NCBI GenBank assembly: GCA_030590185.1
Contig: JAUUZB010000376.1
Coordinates: 1 to 5,368, forward strand
Reading direction: 5' to 3'
DNA: 5,368 bases
Source of the DNA: Deltaproteobacteria bacterium
GTDB lineage: Bacteria > Myxococcota > XYA12-FULL-58-9 > JAUUZB01
The notes under the pieces were generated by a model. It had not been told where the DNA came from. It saw nothing but the letters and a program-made list of their open reading frames with translations, and did no database searches. Positions within the stretch are counted from its first letter, which is position 1; the number at the start of each line of letters is the position of its first letter. Below, one piece after another: positions 4,168 to 5,368 of this stretch. Made by a program: the position numbers and the translations under genes.

Positions 4168-5368
4168 ATGAGCAGTCGCAGCGCAACGGCGAGCAACAGG
4201 CGACAGCGACTCTCCGACGGCACGCACCTCCGCGCCTTTGGGCGGTGGATTCTGGCCGGACTGGTGTGGCTCTTGCGTCGCACCGCCGGCTTCGCCCTCG
4301 GCTACGCGGCCCTGGCGCTGTGCATCTTCGGGGTCTTCCGCGACCCGGCACGGAGCAGCAGCCAACAGCTGCTCGCCCTCACTGGCCTGTGTATCGTGAT
4401 GCTCGCCCGCCTGTTCGAGCGTTTCCAACGTGGCGCCCGGGGGTTGGAGCGCGAGGCGACCTTCTCCGATCTGGAGCTGGGCACCCTGTTCATCGCCGGC
4501 GCCTTCGTGTTGATCGAGCTCACCGGCGGGCCGAGCGGCCTGCTCTACCCGTTGGTGTACGTGCTGGTCGCTTTCTTGGTGGCTTTCCACGGCCCGGTGT
4601 TGAGCGCCTATTTCCTGGCGCTGATCCTCGGGGTGGAGGCGGTGATCATCTTCCTGGAGCCGGGCGCCGCCGACGTGCGGTTGTACATCTCCCACGCCTC
4701 CTTCGTGCTCCTCATCGGCTTTCTCTACACGCTCTTCTTGCGCGGCGAGGCGCTCACCCGCCGCCACAACCTCAAGAGTGCCATCGCCACCCACCTCGAG
4801 GCGATCGACAACGAGGCGGTGGAGTTCCGGCTCACCTCCGGGCTCAGCTTCGAGGGCCGCGAGCTCGACGCCGCCGAGCTGCGACGACGACGACGCATCG
4901 GTTCGGTGCAGGCTATCCAGGAATCGCTGTACAACGTGCTGGCGGTGGCCGAGCGGGCGCTGCAGACCCACACCGTGGCCTTGCTGTGGATGGCGGCCGA
5001 CGATCGGCGAATGCGGGTCAAGGAGTTGCGCTCGAGCTCCGACAGGGTGATCGAGAAACCAATCGCGGCGGGCGAGGGGTTGATCGGCGCCATCACCAAG
5101 CGACGTGAGCCGTTGGTGTTGACCGGGCTCAAGGGCCCCCACCCGGGTCTGGTCTACTACAGCCGGCCGGAGGCGATCACCGACTTCGCCGGAGTGCCGG
5201 TCTGCGAGGGCAAGTACCTGCGCGGCGTGTTGGTCGCCGACCGCCAGGACGGCCGCCCCTTCGACGACGCCGACCTAGGCGTGCTCACCACCATCGCCGA
5301 AGAGATCATTCGCACCGTGCAGGTGGAGCGGATCTTTGGCGAGATGGACAGCGACAAATACCAAAGGG
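4168..5368 (+). CDS. Multi-pass membrane sensor with GAF domain (3' end outside window)
   Basis: The frame is open from ATG 4168 to the window edge, giving 400 residues with no stop. A basic N terminus (about 1-26) precedes hydrophobic stretches at about 27-57, 66-83, 104-119, 124-163 and 173-191, likely five to seven membrane helices. A cytoplasmic charged linker (192-243) follows, ending in five consecutive Arg. Residues about 245-390 form a GAF domain: a helix with QAIQESLYNVLAVAERAL, TVALLWMAADD, the typical GEGLIGAITKRREPLVL, then FAGVPVCEGKYLRGVLVADR and the closing DDADLGVLTTIAEEII helix. GAF domains bind small ligands or dimerise in signalling proteins. The output module, commonly GGDEF, histidine kinase or a phosphatase, would lie beyond the right edge. 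The start is uncertain: AGAGG (4152-4156) is 11 nt from the ATG and 5 nt from an in-frame TTG at 4162. An in-frame TGA at 4126 limits the frame upstream. Confidence 0.88.
   Translation, partial: MSSRSATASNRRQRLSDGTHLRAFGRWILAGLVWLLRRTAGFALGYAALALCIFGVFRDPARSSSQQLLALTGLCIVMLARLFERFQRGARGLEREATFSDLELGTLFIAGAFVLIELTGGPSGLLYPLVYVLVAFLVAFHGPVLSAYFLALILGVEAVIIFLEPGAADVRLYISHASFVLLIGFLYTLFLRGEALTRRHNLKSAIATHLEAIDNEAVEFRLTSGLSFEGRELDAAELRRRRRIGSVQAIQESLYNVLAVAERALQTHTVALLWMAADDRRMRVKELRSSSDRVIEKPIAAGEGLIGAITKRREPLVLTGLKGPHPGLVYYSRPEAITDFAGVPVCEGKYLRGVLVADRQDGRPFDDADLGVLTTIAEEIIRTVQVERIFGEMDSDKYQR

Noticed and set aside
4119..5108. Plus-strand frame of 329 codons overlapping the sensor gene
   Set aside because: The translation is Arg/Pro/Gly-rich without domains, while the frame starting at 4168 gives coherent membrane helices and a GAF domain.
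4057..5142. Long minus-strand frame of 361 codons opposite the sensor gene
   Set aside because: It is antisense to a clear membrane plus GAF protein. Its product is a Gln/Glu/Gly/His-rich mixture without domains, as expected for the mirror of a high-GC gene.

Overview
The window is GC-rich, with G/C-rich third codon positions in every called gene. It carries three envelope or membrane proteins, a long coiled-coil protein and a Lys-rich histone-H1-like protein. This suggests a free-living, high-GC Gram-negative bacterium, possibly of the Myxococcota/deltaproteobacterial type. No marker gene fixes the taxonomy, so this is a guess from style. Nothing in the window suggests a phage, transposon, CRISPR array or plasmid backbone.

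Layout, left to right. (1) 1-1404, plus: the C-terminal 467 residues of a long Gln/Glu/Ala-rich coiled-coil protein whose start lies upstream of the window. It contains a 25-residue tandem repeat. (2) 1428-1503, minus: a complete tRNA-Ala(GGC) with encoded CCA. (3) 1586-2014, minus: a 142-residue protein with a short helical domain and a 53-residue Lys/Arg tail. It is preceded by a candidate promoter and by unusual inverted repeats. (4) 2156-2812, minus, and 2974-4011, plus: a divergent pair of secreted, helix-rich proteins of unknown function sharing a 161-bp intergenic region. Promoter-like boxes on both strands there overlap a small palindrome. (5) 4012-4167: intergenic, with three copies of a 7-mer related to TGATCGA. 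(6) 4168-5368, plus: the first 400 residues of a multi-pass membrane sensor with a GAF domain. Its output domain lies beyond the window's right edge. This gene and the first one are both truncated by the window, not by mutation.

No metabolic pathway or multi-gene system can be reconstructed. The genes look like a housekeeping neighbourhood with envelope, nucleoid-like and signalling functions. The tRNA and the Lys-rich gene share a direction and could share transcription. I see no convincing new system. The items most worth a second look are the helical-domain plus H1-tail protein with its promoter structure, and the divergent pair of unknown exported proteins.
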